Assembly: GCA_910589315.1 (NCBI GenBank)
Contig: CAJUTB010000019.1
Coordinates: 1-53,153 of the forward strand
Direction of reading: 5' to 3'
Length of the DNA: 53,153 nt
Source: an uncultured Oscillibacter sp.
GTDB taxonomy: Bacteria; Bacillota; Clostridia; Oscillospirales; Oscillospiraceae
The translations under genes were made by a program, and so were the position numbers. Shown here one piece after another: positions 24,751 to 32,782 of the stretch; within the stretch, counting starts at the first letter, position 1, and every line of letters starts with the position of its first letter. Under the pieces are notes generated by a model. The model saw only the letters and a list, made by a program, of their open reading frames with translations. It searched no databases and was not told where the DNA came from.

Positions 24751-26583
24751 TTACTTCTGTTCGTCGTCGTCCACTACCTTGTAGTCGGCGTCATAATATT
24801 GGCCGTCCTGCGAAGGGCCGGCGTCCGGGCCGGGCTGTGCGCCCTGGGGATTCGCCTGCTGGTAGAGCTTTTCGCTTACGGCGTAAAACGCCTGGGTCAA
24901 CGCCTCGGTGTCCGCTTTGATTGCGGCGGTGTCGCTGCCCTTGAGAGTCTCCTTGAGCTTGTCGAGCGCGCCCTGAACCTTGCCCTTGTCGTCGGCGGGA
25001 ATCTTGTCGCCCATGTCCGCCAGGGTCTTTTCGCACTGATAGACCATCTGGTCCGCCTGGTTGCGGGTTTCCACATCTTCCTTGAGCTTTTTGTCCTGAG
25101 CGGCGTACTGTTCCGCTTCCTTCACGGCCTTCTCAATGTCCTCCTTGCTCATGTTGGAGGAGGACGTAATGGTGATGTGCTGTTCCTGACCGGTGCCCAG
25201 GTCCTTGGCGGAGACCTCGACAATGCCGTTGGCGTCGATGTTGAAGGTCACTTCGATCTGAGGCACGCCGCGGCGGGCGGGCGCGATACCATCCAGGTGG
25301 AAGCGGCCCAGGGACTTGTTTGCGGCGGCCATCTCCCGTTCGCCCTGAAGGACGTTGACTTCCACGCTGGTCTGGTTGTCGGCGGCGGTGGAGAAGACCT
25401 GGCTCTTTTTCACTGGAATCGTGGTGTTGCGGTCGATCAGGCGGGTCATGACGCCGCCCTGGGTCTCAATGCCCAGCGACAGCGGCGTTACATCCAGCAG
25501 AAGCAGGCCCTTCACGTCGCCGGTCAGCACGCCCGCCTGAAGCGCCGCGCCCATGGCCACGCACTCGTCCGGGTTGATGCCCTTGAAAGGATCGCTGCCG
25601 GTAAAGGACTTGACGGCGTCCTGAACGGCGGGAATCCGGCTGGAGCCGCCCACCAGCAGGACCTTGGAAAGATCCGAAGGCTTGAGGCCCGCGTCGCTCA
25701 TCGCCTGCCGCACAGGACCCATGGTAGCATCTACCAAATGGGCGGTCAGCTCATTGAACTTAGCGCGGCTGAGGGTAATGTCCAGATGCTTGGGGCCGGT
25801 GGCGTCGGCGGTGATATAGGGCAGGTTGATATTCGAGGTCGTCACGCCGGACAGCTCAATTTTCGCCTTTTCGGCGGCCTCTTTCAATCGCTGCATAGCG
25901 ACTTTATCGCTGGAGAGATCAACGCCATCGGTGCGCTTGAACTCGGCGACGAGCCACTTCATCACGCACTCGTCAAAATCGTCGCCGCCCAGGCGGTTGT
26001 TGCCCGCCGTGGCCAGAACTTCAATCACGCCGTCGTCAATGTCCAGGATCGACACGTCAAACGTACCGCCGCCCAGGTCGTAGACCATGATTTTCTGGGC
26101 CTGTTCCTTATCCACGCCGTAAGCCAGCGCGGCGGCGGTGGGTTCGTTGATGATACGCTTCACGTCCAGACCGGCGATGCGTCCGGCGTCCTTGGTGGCC
26201 TGACGCTGGGAGTCGGTGAAATATGCGGGGACGGTGATAACGGCTTCCGTCACGGTTCCGCCCAGATAGCTCTCGGCGTCGGCCTTGAGCTTTTGGAGAA
26301 TCATCGCGCTGATTTCCTGGGGCGTATAGGCTTTTCCGTCAATGGTTTCCTTGTGGTCGGAACCCATCTCGCGCTTGATGGAGGAAATGGTCCGGTCCGG
26401 GTTGGTGATGGCCTGCCGCTTGGCGACCTGTCCGACCATACGCTCGCCGGTTTTGGAAAAGGCCACAACCGAAGGGGTTGTGCGGTTGCCTTCCGCGTTG
26501 GCGATGACGACGGCTTCGCCGCCTTCCATCACGGCGACGCAGGAGTTGGTCGTACCTAAATCAATACCGATTACTTTCGACAT
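24751..26583 (-). CDS. dnaK: chaperone DnaK (Hsp70)
   Basis: 610 residues, close to the family norm in Firmicutes. The start IGIDLGTTNSCVAVMEGG binds nucleotide, and IINEPTAAALAYG, DLGGGTFDVSILD, LVGGSSRIPAVQDAVK and the substrate domain starting near LLLLDVTPLSLGIETQGG are all present. The C-terminal lid is shorter than in E. coli and ends in an acidic KVVDDDEQK. AGGAGG lies 8 bases upstream. It works with GrpE upstream and DnaJ downstream. Confidence 0.98.
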   Translation of the reverse strand: MSKVIGIDLGTTNSCVAVMEGGEAVVIANAEGNRTTPSVVAFSKTGERMVGQVAKRQAITNPDRTISSIKREMGSDHKETIDGKAYTPQEISAMILQKLKADAESYLGGTVTEAVITVPAYFTDSQRQATKDAGRIAGLDVKRIINEPTAAALAYGVDKEQAQKIMVYDLGGGTFDVSILDIDDGVIEVLATAGNNRLGGDDFDECVMKWLVAEFKRTDGVDLSSDKVAMQRLKEAAEKAKIELSGVTTSNINLPYITADATGPKHLDITLSRAKFNELTAHLVDATMGPVRQAMSDAGLKPSDLSKVLLVGGSSRIPAVQDAVKSFTGSDPFKGINPDECVAMGAALQAGVLTGDVKGLLLLDVTPLSLGIETQGGVMTRLIDRNTTIPVKKSQVFSTAADNQTSVEVNVLQGEREMAAANKSLGRFHLDGIAPARRGVPQIEVTFNIDANGIVEVSAKDLGTGQEQHITITSSSNMSKEDIEKAVKEAEQYAAQDKKLKEDVETRNQADQMVYQCEKTLADMGDKIPADDKGKVQGALDKLKETLKGSDTAAIKADTEALTQAFYAVSEKLYQQANPQGAQPGPDAGPSQDGQYYDADYKVVDDDEQK

Positions 26584-26653
26584 AATAACTGCCTCCTAAA
26601 TAATATCTCAAATATAATAAATTATAATATTCAGAAATTTTGAATGGGTCATG

Positions 26654-26688
26654 GATACGGGACCATACCTGCCGGATGCTCCCGTATC
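26654..26688 (-). promoter_or_regulatory. hairpin in the grpE-dnaK gap
   Basis: GATACGGGA and TCCCGTATC enclose a 17-base loop. No U-tract follows, so it is more likely a processing or mRNA-stability element than a terminator. Next to it (26590-26640) is an AT-rich block that might hold a dnaK promoter, though no convincing -35 is visible. Confidence 0.35.
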
Positions 26689-26698
26689 GCCGGGCCGT

Positions 26699-27322
26699 TT
26701 AATTCGCCACCTGGACAATGGCATGGCGGACGACCTTGCCGCCCATCAGGAACCCGGCCTGAAATACCTGGGAGACTACATTTTCTCCGAAATTCTCGTC
26801 CTCAATGTGCATAACGGCGTTATGCCGCTCCGGGTCGAACTCCACGCCCTGGGCCTCGATTTCCGTCACGCCCAGCTTCTTGAGAATGTCCTTGTACTGC
26901 TGGAAAATCATTTCCAGCCCCTTCTTGTGGGGGGAGTCCTCGCCGCCCTCGGCGTTGGCGGCCCGTTCCAGGTTGTCGTAGACCACCAGAAATTCCTTGA
27001 TGGTGTCCGCCTTCGCATCCTGATACAGCGAATCCTTTTCCTTGGCGGTGCGCTTACGGTAGTTTTCATATTCTGCCGTCAAGCGGATGAACTGGTCCTT
27101 CATGACTTCCAGCTGCTTGACCGCCGCTTCCATCTGTTCCGCCTGTTCCCTGGTAAAGGTAATGCCTTTTTCCTTTTTCTTCCGGCCCTTTTCTTTTTCC
27201 TTTTCCTTCGGCTCCCCGGCCTGGGGGACGGCTTCTTCTCCCGTCTCGGGCGTCTGGGCGGCTTCCTCCGTTTCCGGGACCGCCTGCGCCTCCTCCTCGG
27301 GACGCTTGGTTTCTTCGCTCAT
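26699..27322 (-). CDS. grpE: nucleotide exchange factor GrpE
   Basis: 207 residues. An acidic and then lysine-rich N-terminal tail (to about 65) leads to a long coiled coil, then the conserved EYENYRKRTAKEKDSLYQDAK and the C-terminal beta-wing ending in NPERHNAVMHIEDENFGENVV-like sequence (here FDPERHNAVMHIEDE) and VFQAGFLMGGKVVRHAIVQV. GrpE releases ADP from DnaK. Its ATG follows the hrcA stop directly (TAAATG), and its ribosome binding site AAAGGAGG lies in the last hrcA codons, so translation is coupled. Confidence 0.97.
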   Translation of the reverse strand: MSEETKRPEEEAQAVPETEEAAQTPETGEEAVPQAGEPKEKEKEKGRKKKEKGITFTREQAEQMEAAVKQLEVMKDQFIRLTAEYENYRKRTAKEKDSLYQDAKADTIKEFLVVYDNLERAANAEGGEDSPHKKGLEMIFQQYKDILKKLGVTEIEAQGVEFDPERHNAVMHIEDENFGENVVSQVFQAGFLMGGKVVRHAIVQVAN

Positions 27323-28369
27323 TTATGGTTCCTCCTTTGGGGGTAATTCCTGTTTTCCAAACAGCCGCGTCAGCCCTTCCGCAAATCCGGAGAGCCGGGC
27401 CGCTACGGCTGCGTAATCCATGCGCGTGGGACCCACCACGCCGATCAGGCCCCGCATCCCGCCGCCGATGTCGTATCCGGCGACCACAACGCTGGTGCCC
27501 TTCAACGCCTCGCTGACATTTTCGGGTCCAATCAGAATTTCCATCCGGTGGTCTGCCTCCGGGATGGGAAGGTCCTCTTTGCTGTCGGTCAGAAAGCTCA
27601 TCAGCTCATGGGCTTTGTCGGCGTCCCGGAACTCTGGGAGCTTCAGAAGCTGGCTGGCTCCGGCGGTGTAGATCTCCCGCTGCCCGGCCGCTTCCAGCGT
27701 ATCCGACGCATACGCCACCACCTGGGACAGCAGCAAAAACAACTGGGGACTGAGCTGGTCCGCCGCTGCCATAAGCCGTTCGTTCATCTCCGGGGCGGAG
27801 ACGCCGGTGAAATGGCTGTTGAGAAACGCCGCCAGATTGGGCAGCTGTTCCTGGCCGATTTGCAGCTGCATCCGAAGCAGCTGGCTTTTCACCCGGCTCT
27901 CTCCGGTCATCATCACCACAATACAGCTCCATTCGTCCACGAACAGAAGCTCAAACCGCCGGACCGTTTCCGCGCCGCTGCGGGCGGCGGTGACATAGGA
28001 GGGATAGCGCGTCAGAGCGGATACCGCCCGCCCCGCCTGGGACAAAAGCCGGTCCAGCTCCTCCATTTTCACGTGCAGGGCCTGGTTGATTTTCTCCGTC
28101 TCCGCCTCCGACAGCCGCTGCCGTTCCATCAGCTCGTTGACGTACAGCCGGTAGCCCTTGGGAGAGGGCATTCGGCCTGCCGACGTGTGGGGCTGTTCCA
28201 AATAGCCCTGTTCGGCCAGTTCGGACAGCTCGTTGCGGATCGTGGCGGAGCTGACGCTTCCGGCCATGGCGGAGGCGATGGCCTTGGAACCCACAGGTTC
28301 CGCGGTCCGGATGTAGGATTCCACCACAACCTTTAATATTTGTCGTTTTCGTTCGGACAGCTCCACCAT
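27323..28369 (-). CDS. hrcA: heat-inducible transcription repressor HrcA
   Basis: 348 residues. The N-terminal winged helix carries SERKRQILKVVVESYIRTAEPVGSKAIA and SSATIRNELSELAEQGYLEQPHTSAGRMPSPKGYRLYV, the family signature. The C-terminal part is a GAF-like dimer domain. It represses its own operon by binding CIRCE (28410-28436). The start is taken at 28369 (MVELSERKRQ) because the more upstream ATG at 28384 has no ribosome binding site; the chosen one has only GGGGTG. It is first in hrcA-grpE-dnaK. Confidence 0.97.
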   Translation of the reverse strand: MVELSERKRQILKVVVESYIRTAEPVGSKAIASAMAGSVSSATIRNELSELAEQGYLEQPHTSAGRMPSPKGYRLYVNELMERQRLSEAETEKINQALHVKMEELDRLLSQAGRAVSALTRYPSYVTAARSGAETVRRFELLFVDEWSCIVVMMTGESRVKSQLLRMQLQIGQEQLPNLAAFLNSHFTGVSAPEMNERLMAAADQLSPQLFLLLSQVVAYASDTLEAAGQREIYTAGASQLLKLPEFRDADKAHELMSFLTDSKEDLPIPEADHRMEILIGPENVSEALKGTSVVVAGYDIGGGMRGLIGVVGPTRMDYAAVAARLSGFAEGLTRLFGKQELPPKEEP

Positions 28370-28409
28370 ACGCACCCCGCACATCCAGCGCGTTTCTCAT
28401 TTTCTTGTT

Positions 28410-28436
28410 TTAGCACTCTGTTTCCTTGAGTGCTAA
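28410..28436. promoter_or_regulatory. CIRCE operator
   Basis: TTAGCACTC-N9-GAGTGCTAA is a perfect match to the CIRCE inverted repeat bound by HrcA. It sits 5-31 bases downstream of the -10 box, where bound HrcA would block transcription initiation. Confidence 0.98.
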
Positions 28437-28440
28437 AAGG

Positions 28441-28469
28441 AGTTTACCACCCAGCCCCTTGCTTGTCAA
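28441..28469 (-). promoter_or_regulatory. promoter of hrcA-grpE-dnaK
   Basis: Consensus TTGACA (28469-28464) and TAAACT (28446-28441) separated by 17 bases, immediately ahead of CIRCE. Confidence 0.85.
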
Positions 28470-28620
28470 TGGATGGATATAAACATTTTGTAAACAAACC
28501 GCGGCCTTTTTGCAAATCTTCCGCCGCCGGAGGGGGGACTTTTTGGCCCTGCAACGGATATTTGTCTGGAATTCGTCAGAATAGGTGATAATATTCTTGA
28601 TTTCTTATGCTATTTATGCA

Positions 28621-28649
28621 TTGTTTTTCCAATTGCGACCGACTATAAT
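28621..28649 (+). promoter_or_regulatory. promoter of ppdK
   Basis: TTGTTT (28621-28626), 17 bases, consensus TATAAT (28644-28649), giving a leader of about 95 bases before the ppdK start. No leader structure was evident. It is divergent from the hrcA promoter. Confidence 0.65.
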
Positions 28650-28750
28650 AAATAACGCTGTTTTTATACCTTGTTTTTGGAATCTGGAATAACGTGGGAT
28701 GCATTGGCGTTTATCCAGCTCCAATTCAAATTTTATACGGAGGAATGAAT

Positions 28751-31384
28751 ATGAGCAAAAAATACTGCTACCTTTTCACCGAAGGCAACGCCAATATGAG
28801 GGAGCTGCTGGGCGGAAAAGGCGCGAACCTGGCGGAGATGACCAACATCGGACTTCCCGTTCCCCAGGGCTTCACCATCACGACGGAAGCCTGCACCCAG
28901 TATTATGAGGACGGTCAGAAGGTCAACGACGAGATCTTTGCGGAAATTATGGAGTACGTGGCCAAGATGGAGGAGATCACCGGCAAGAAGTTCGGCGACC
29001 CTGAAAATCCCCTTCTGGTCTCCGTCCGCTCCGGCGCGCGGGCTTCCATGCCCGGCATGATGGATACCATCCTCAACCTGGGCCTCAACGAGACTGTGGT
29101 GGAAGTGCTGATCCGCAAGTCCAACAACCCCCGCTGGGCCTGGGACTGCTATCGCCGTTTCATCCAGATGTATTCGGATGTGGTTATGGAAGTCGGCAAA
29201 AAGTATTTTGAGCAGCTCATCGACAAAATGAAAGCCCAGAAGGGCGTCTCCCAGGACGTGGACCTGACGGCGGACGACCTCAAGGAACTGGCGGGCCAGT
29301 TCAAGGCCGAGTATAAGGCCAAGGTCGGCGCGGACTTCCCCTCCGACCCCAAGGACCAGCTGATGGGCGCAGTCAAGGCCGTTTTCCGCTCCTGGGACAA
29401 TCCCCGCGCCAACGTTTATCGCCGGGACAACGATATCCCCTATTCCTGGGGCACCGCCGTCAACGTGCAGTCCATGGCCTTCGGCAACATGGGCGACGAC
29501 TGCGGCACCGGCGTGGCCTTCACCCGCAACCCCGCCACCGGTGAGAAGAAGCTGTTCGGCGAGTTTTTGACCAACGCCCAGGGCGAGGACGTGGTGGCCG
29601 GCGTGCGCACCCCCATGCCCATCAGCGAGATGGCCGACAAGTTCCCCGAGGCCTTCGCCCAGTTCGAAGGGGTGTGCAAGACCCTGGAGGACCACTACCG
29701 TGACATGCAGGACATGGAGTTCACCGTGGAGGCGGGCAAGCTCTACATGCTCCAGACCCGCAACGGCAAGCGCACCCCCGCCGCCGCGCTGAAAATCGCC
29801 TGCGACCTGGTGGACGAGGGCATGATCGACGAGAAAAAGGCCGTGGAAATGATCGACCCCCGTTCCCTGGACACCCTGCTGCACCCGCAGTTTGACGCCG
29901 AGGCCGTGAAAAAGAGCGAGGTTCTGGGCAAGGCTCTTGGCGCGTCCCCGGGCGCGGCCAGCGGCAAGATCGTATTCACCGCCGAGGAGGCCAAGGAGTG
30001 GGCCGAGCGGGGCGAAAAAGTGATTCTGGTCCGCCTGGAGACCTCTCCCGAGGACATTGAGGGCATGAAGGCCGCCCAGGGCATTCTCACCGTCCGCGGC
30101 GGCATGACCTCTCACGCGGCGGTTGTGGCCCGCGGTATGGGCAAGTGCTGCGTCTCCGGCTGCGGCGACATCAAGATGGACGAGGAGAACAAGCGGTTTG
30201 AGCTGGCCGGCAAGACCTTCCAGGAAGGCGACTGGATCAGCCTCAACGGCTCCACCGGCAACATTTACAACGGCGCGCTTCCCACCGTGGAGGCCGACAT
30301 CGGCGGCGAGTTCGCCCGCGTGATGGCCTGGGCCGACAAGTATCGCCGCTTGGAAGTCCGCACCAACGCCGACACCCCCTATGACGCCGCGCAGGCCCGG
30401 AAGTTCGGCGCGCAGGGTATCGGCCTTTGCCGGACGGAGCATATGTTCTTCAATGACGACCGTATTCACGCCATCCGCCGCATGATCTGCTCGGACACCA
30501 AGGAGCAGCGGGAAAAGGCTCTGGCCGTTCTGGAACCCATGCAGCAGGGCGACTTCGAGGGCATCTATGAGGCCATGGAAGGCTGTCCCGTTACCATCCG
30601 CTTCCTGGACCCGCCCCTGCATGAGTTCGTCCCCACCGAGGAAGCCGATATTGAACTGCTGGCCAAGGATATGGGCAAGACGGTCGAGGACATCAAGGCC
30701 ATTATCGCCGGACTCCATGAGTTCAACCCCATGATGGGCCACCGCGGCTGCCGTCTGGCCGTCACGTATCCGGAGATTGCCGTCATGCAGACCCGCGCCG
30801 TCATCAAGGCCGCGCTGAACGTCCAGGCCCGGCATCCCGAGTGGAACCTGGTGCCTGAAATCATGATTCCCCTGGTGGGCGAGGTGAAGGAATTTGCCTT
30901 TGTCAAGAGCCTGGTGACGAACACTGCGGACGAGCTTATCCGCGAGGCCGGTTCCTCCCTGAAGTACAAGGTTGGCACCATGATTGAGATTCCCCGCGCG
31001 GCCCTCACGGCCGACGAGATCGCGCCGCTGGCGGACTTCTTCTCCTTCGGCAGCAACGACCTCACCCAGATGACCTTCGGCTTCAGCCGGGACGACGCCA
31101 GCAAGTTCCTGGGCGCGTACTATGACAAGAAGATTTACGAGAGCGACCCCTTCGCCAAGCTGGACCAGCACGGCGTAGGCCGTCTGATCTCCAACGCCGC
31201 CCGCTGGGGCCGGGGCACGAATCCCCACGTACACCTGGGCATCTGCGGCGAGCACGGCGGCGACCCGTCCTCCGTGGAGTTCTGCCACCGGATCGGCCTG
31301 GACTATGTGTCCTGCTCTCCCTTCCGGGTGCCCATTGCGCGGCTCTCCGCGGCGCAGGCGGCCATTAAGGATAGGAAGGAATAA
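28751..31384 (+). CDS. ppdK: pyruvate, phosphate dikinase
   Basis: 877 residues, the standard length. It interconverts ATP + phosphate + pyruvate and AMP + PPi + phosphoenolpyruvate, typically a glycolytic PPi-linked step in clostridia. The N-terminal ATP-grasp domain starts KYCYLFTEGNANMRELLGGKGANLAEM. The phosphohistidine domain holds GGMTSHAAVVARGMG with His455, and the PEP-binding barrel has the catalytic Cys832 in GICGEHGGDPSS and FGSNDLTQMTFG. The ATG at 28751 has GGAGG 7 bases upstream; the ATG at 28745 is too close and the upstream extension lacks homology. A strong terminator follows. The codon use is strongly biased to C-ending codons, consistent with high expression. Confidence 0.98.
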   Translation: MSKKYCYLFTEGNANMRELLGGKGANLAEMTNIGLPVPQGFTITTEACTQYYEDGQKVNDEIFAEIMEYVAKMEEITGKKFGDPENPLLVSVRSGARASMPGMMDTILNLGLNETVVEVLIRKSNNPRWAWDCYRRFIQMYSDVVMEVGKKYFEQLIDKMKAQKGVSQDVDLTADDLKELAGQFKAEYKAKVGADFPSDPKDQLMGAVKAVFRSWDNPRANVYRRDNDIPYSWGTAVNVQSMAFGNMGDDCGTGVAFTRNPATGEKKLFGEFLTNAQGEDVVAGVRTPMPISEMADKFPEAFAQFEGVCKTLEDHYRDMQDMEFTVEAGKLYMLQTRNGKRTPAAALKIACDLVDEGMIDEKKAVEMIDPRSLDTLLHPQFDAEAVKKSEVLGKALGASPGAASGKIVFTAEEAKEWAERGEKVILVRLETSPEDIEGMKAAQGILTVRGGMTSHAAVVARGMGKCCVSGCGDIKMDEENKRFELAGKTFQEGDWISLNGSTGNIYNGALPTVEADIGGEFARVMAWADKYRRLEVRTNADTPYDAAQARKFGAQGIGLCRTEHMFFNDDRIHAIRRMICSDTKEQREKALAVLEPMQQGDFEGIYEAMEGCPVTIRFLDPPLHEFVPTEEADIELLAKDMGKTVEDIKAIIAGLHEFNPMMGHRGCRLAVTYPEIAVMQTRAVIKAALNVQARHPEWNLVPEIMIPLVGEVKEFAFVKSLVTNTADELIREAGSSLKYKVGTMIEIPRAALTADEIAPLADFFSFGSNDLTQMTFGFSRDDASKFLGAYYDKKIYESDPFAKLDQHGVGRLISNAARWGRGTNPHVHLGICGEHGGDPSSVEFCHRIGLDYVSCSPFRVPIARLSAAQAAIKDRKE

Positions 31385-31400
31385 CCGAATCAAGCCGGAG

Positions 31401-31430
31401 AAAGGGCGTACCACATGGTACGCCCTTTTT
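31401..31430 (+). terminator. terminator of ppdK
   Basis: AAAGGGCGTACC / GGTACGCCCTTT with a 4-base loop and TT after it, 16 bases beyond the stop codon. Confidence 0.92.
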
Positions 31431-31445
31431 CAAAAGGAGGATTTT

Positions 31446-32204
31446 ATGAGTTTGAAGGAAGCGTTGGAACGGGAACGGATGCAGTTGGACGCATTTGCAA
31501 AGACCGAAGATTTCTATCGCAAGCTGTTTGAAGAAGTGGGAATGTGTGACGGCGCGGACCATGGCTACGCATTTTACCAGCGATCCTATGAACAGACGCT
31601 CCCTGAAAAGCTGCCGCCGGAATATCAGGCATTGGTTGACGAATTCGTTGAGCTCTGTCCGCCCAAGGCGTGGAAAAAATGCCCGGAAAGGGCGGACCGG
31701 GCCCTTGCATTCTGCGACTGGGCTTGGGATGATGAGGGCAATCTGACCGCAGAATACCGCGGTGAAACGCTTTTTGGCCAGGTAAAGCTGTCCGACGGAA
31801 GCCTTCATATCAAGCGATGTGAAATGTATAGCAGACGGAATCTGGGAAAATACTCCGATCTGGTCAAACACCGACACCGTTTTTTCTCGAAAGCACAAAA
31901 CGCCGAGGCGGAGCGGGTGCGGTTCTCCGCCCGGGAAAGCATCCTTCAGGAAGCCCAGCGGAAAATGGACGGGTTTCACCGCTTTCTGTACGGTTCCGGG
32001 GAATATGTCTGTTTGCCCTACTCGATTCCCCACGGCGACTATGACGACCGCTGTCACGTCTGCATTTTCCGTGAGAAAGTGTTGTATGATTTGGGAAAGG
32101 ATGCGAATCCTGGATACAAAGGAGGGGGTGACGCCCCCTTCCGCAAGGGCATAGACGCGTTTGAAAACTGGCTGCTGATACGTTTGAAAGGCTTGTCAAA
32201 CTGA
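31446..32204 (+). CDS. uncharacterised 252-residue protein
   Basis: I do not recognise a family. AAAGGAGG at 31433-31440 sets the ATG at 31446. The protein is soluble, charged and aromatic-rich (GYAFYQRSYEQTLPEKLPPEYQALVDEF; CDWAWDDEGNLTAEYRGETLFGQV), with a basic middle segment (RRNLGKYSDLVKHRHRFF) and a late Cys pair (YDDRCHVCIFREK). The frame is open further upstream, to 31305, inside the ppdK end, but family support for that is absent. It lies between the ppdK terminator and a strong hairpin, so it is likely expressed from readthrough or an unseen weak promoter. Confidence 0.7.
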   Translation: MSLKEALERERMQLDAFAKTEDFYRKLFEEVGMCDGADHGYAFYQRSYEQTLPEKLPPEYQALVDEFVELCPPKAWKKCPERADRALAFCDWAWDDEGNLTAEYRGETLFGQVKLSDGSLHIKRCEMYSRRNLGKYSDLVKHRHRFFSKAQNAEAERVRFSARESILQEAQRKMDGFHRFLYGSGEYVCLPYSIPHGDYDDRCHVCIFREKVLYDLGKDANPGYKGGGDAPFRKGIDAFENWLLIRLKGLSN

Positions 32205-32226
32205 CCAAAACAGGCAGCCATGAAAA

Positions 32227-32257
32227 CCCCCGGCGGAGTCAAAGACTCCGCCGGGGG
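32227..32257. terminator. convergent terminator
   Basis: CCCCCGGCGGAGTC / GACTCCGCCGGGGG with an AAA loop; on the plus strand CTTATT follows, on the minus strand GTTTTC. It serves both the 31446 gene and the 32259 gene. Confidence 0.85.
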
Positions 32258-32258
32258 C

Positions 32259-32408
32259 TTATTCATCGTCTATATAGGCGTCTTCCGCATCCATCTGCCC
32301 CCGCACAAGCAGGACCATCGTTTTTTCATAGTCTTGCTCCCCCAGGGCCTTGATGGCATCAGTCACAGCGTTGAACAGCACGGTATAGCACTTGGGCAAA
32401 CTTTCCAT
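32259..32408 (-). CDS. 49-residue conserved-looking peptide
   Basis: Starts MESLPKCYTVLFNAVTDAIK and ends in an acidic DAEDAYIDDE. AGGTGAT 6 bases upstream is an excellent match to the 16S rRNA end. Regular helical spacing (LFNAVTDAIKALGEQDYEKTMVLL) suggests one or two helices. The open frame extends to 32468, but the region upstream contains the extended -10 box, so the short start is preferred. No known family assigned. Confidence 0.6.
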   Translation of the reverse strand: MESLPKCYTVLFNAVTDAIKALGEQDYEKTMVLLVRGQMDAEDAYIDDE

Positions 32409-32426
32409 GTTTATCACCTCATCCAT

Positions 32427-32435
32427 ATTGTAACA
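32427..32435 (-). promoter_or_regulatory. extended -10 promoter of the 49-residue peptide gene
   Basis: TGTTACAAT on the minus strand. The implied leader is very short (about 12 bases), and no -35 box is obvious. Confidence 0.3.
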
Positions 32436-32530
32436 CAAATGCCAAGCAAATGCTAGGTGTATTTGCAAAAAATTTTCACATAAAATTTGTATTGTAAATG
32501 TAGCGCATCTGTGATACGAGGTGAGTGCAA

Positions 32531-32728
32531 ATGTCTTTCAAAATTCCAAGGATTCCGCCAACGACAAATAAGGGCATCCGATTTCCAAACGACGTAATTG
32601 ATCAGGTAGAGGAGGCTATTCGCGGAAAGGACTGCACGTTTTCTGCATTCGTTGTGGCCGCCGTGCGGGCCGCGCTGGAAAGCCTTGCGGAAGAAAACGA
32701 CGGCGGGGACGCTCCCTCCGCACCGTGA
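32531..32728 (+). CDS. small ribbon-helix-helix-like protein
   Basis: 65 residues: MSFKIPRIPPTTNKGIRFPN, then DVIDQVEEAIRGKDCTFSAFVVAAVRAALESL and an acidic tail. A basic/proline strand IRFPND followed by two helices, the second with FVVAAVRAALESL, is typical of ribbon-helix-helix (Arc/MetJ-like) DNA binders. It would bind DNA as a dimer; its target is unknown. GAGGTGA lies 6 bases before the ATG. A toxin partner is not found nearby. A strong terminator follows directly. Confidence 0.65.
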   Translation: MSFKIPRIPPTTNKGIRFPNDVIDQVEEAIRGKDCTFSAFVVAAVRAALESLAEENDGGDAPSAP

Positions 32729-32734
32729 ATCAAA

Positions 32735-32765
32735 ACGCCCTGTGCCATTGGCACAGGGCGTTTTT
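32735..32765. terminator. convergent terminator of the RHH-like gene and the SLH gene
   Basis: ACGCCCTGTGCC / GGCACAGGGCGT with an ATT loop. TTTT follows on the plus strand and TTTTG on the minus strand, so it terminates both converging units. Confidence 0.9.
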
Positions 32766-32782
32766 CCGCGCAAAACCGGCGG

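Noticed and set aside
28733..31414. An 893-codon open frame antisense to ppdK
   Set aside because: It is a by-product of the strong GC codon bias of ppdK; it has no ribosome binding site and a low-complexity His/Gly/Leu-rich product. The same holds for the antisense frames over dnaK (24799-26559), ppaC (49020-51218), ilvE (51347-52483) and the chemoreceptors.
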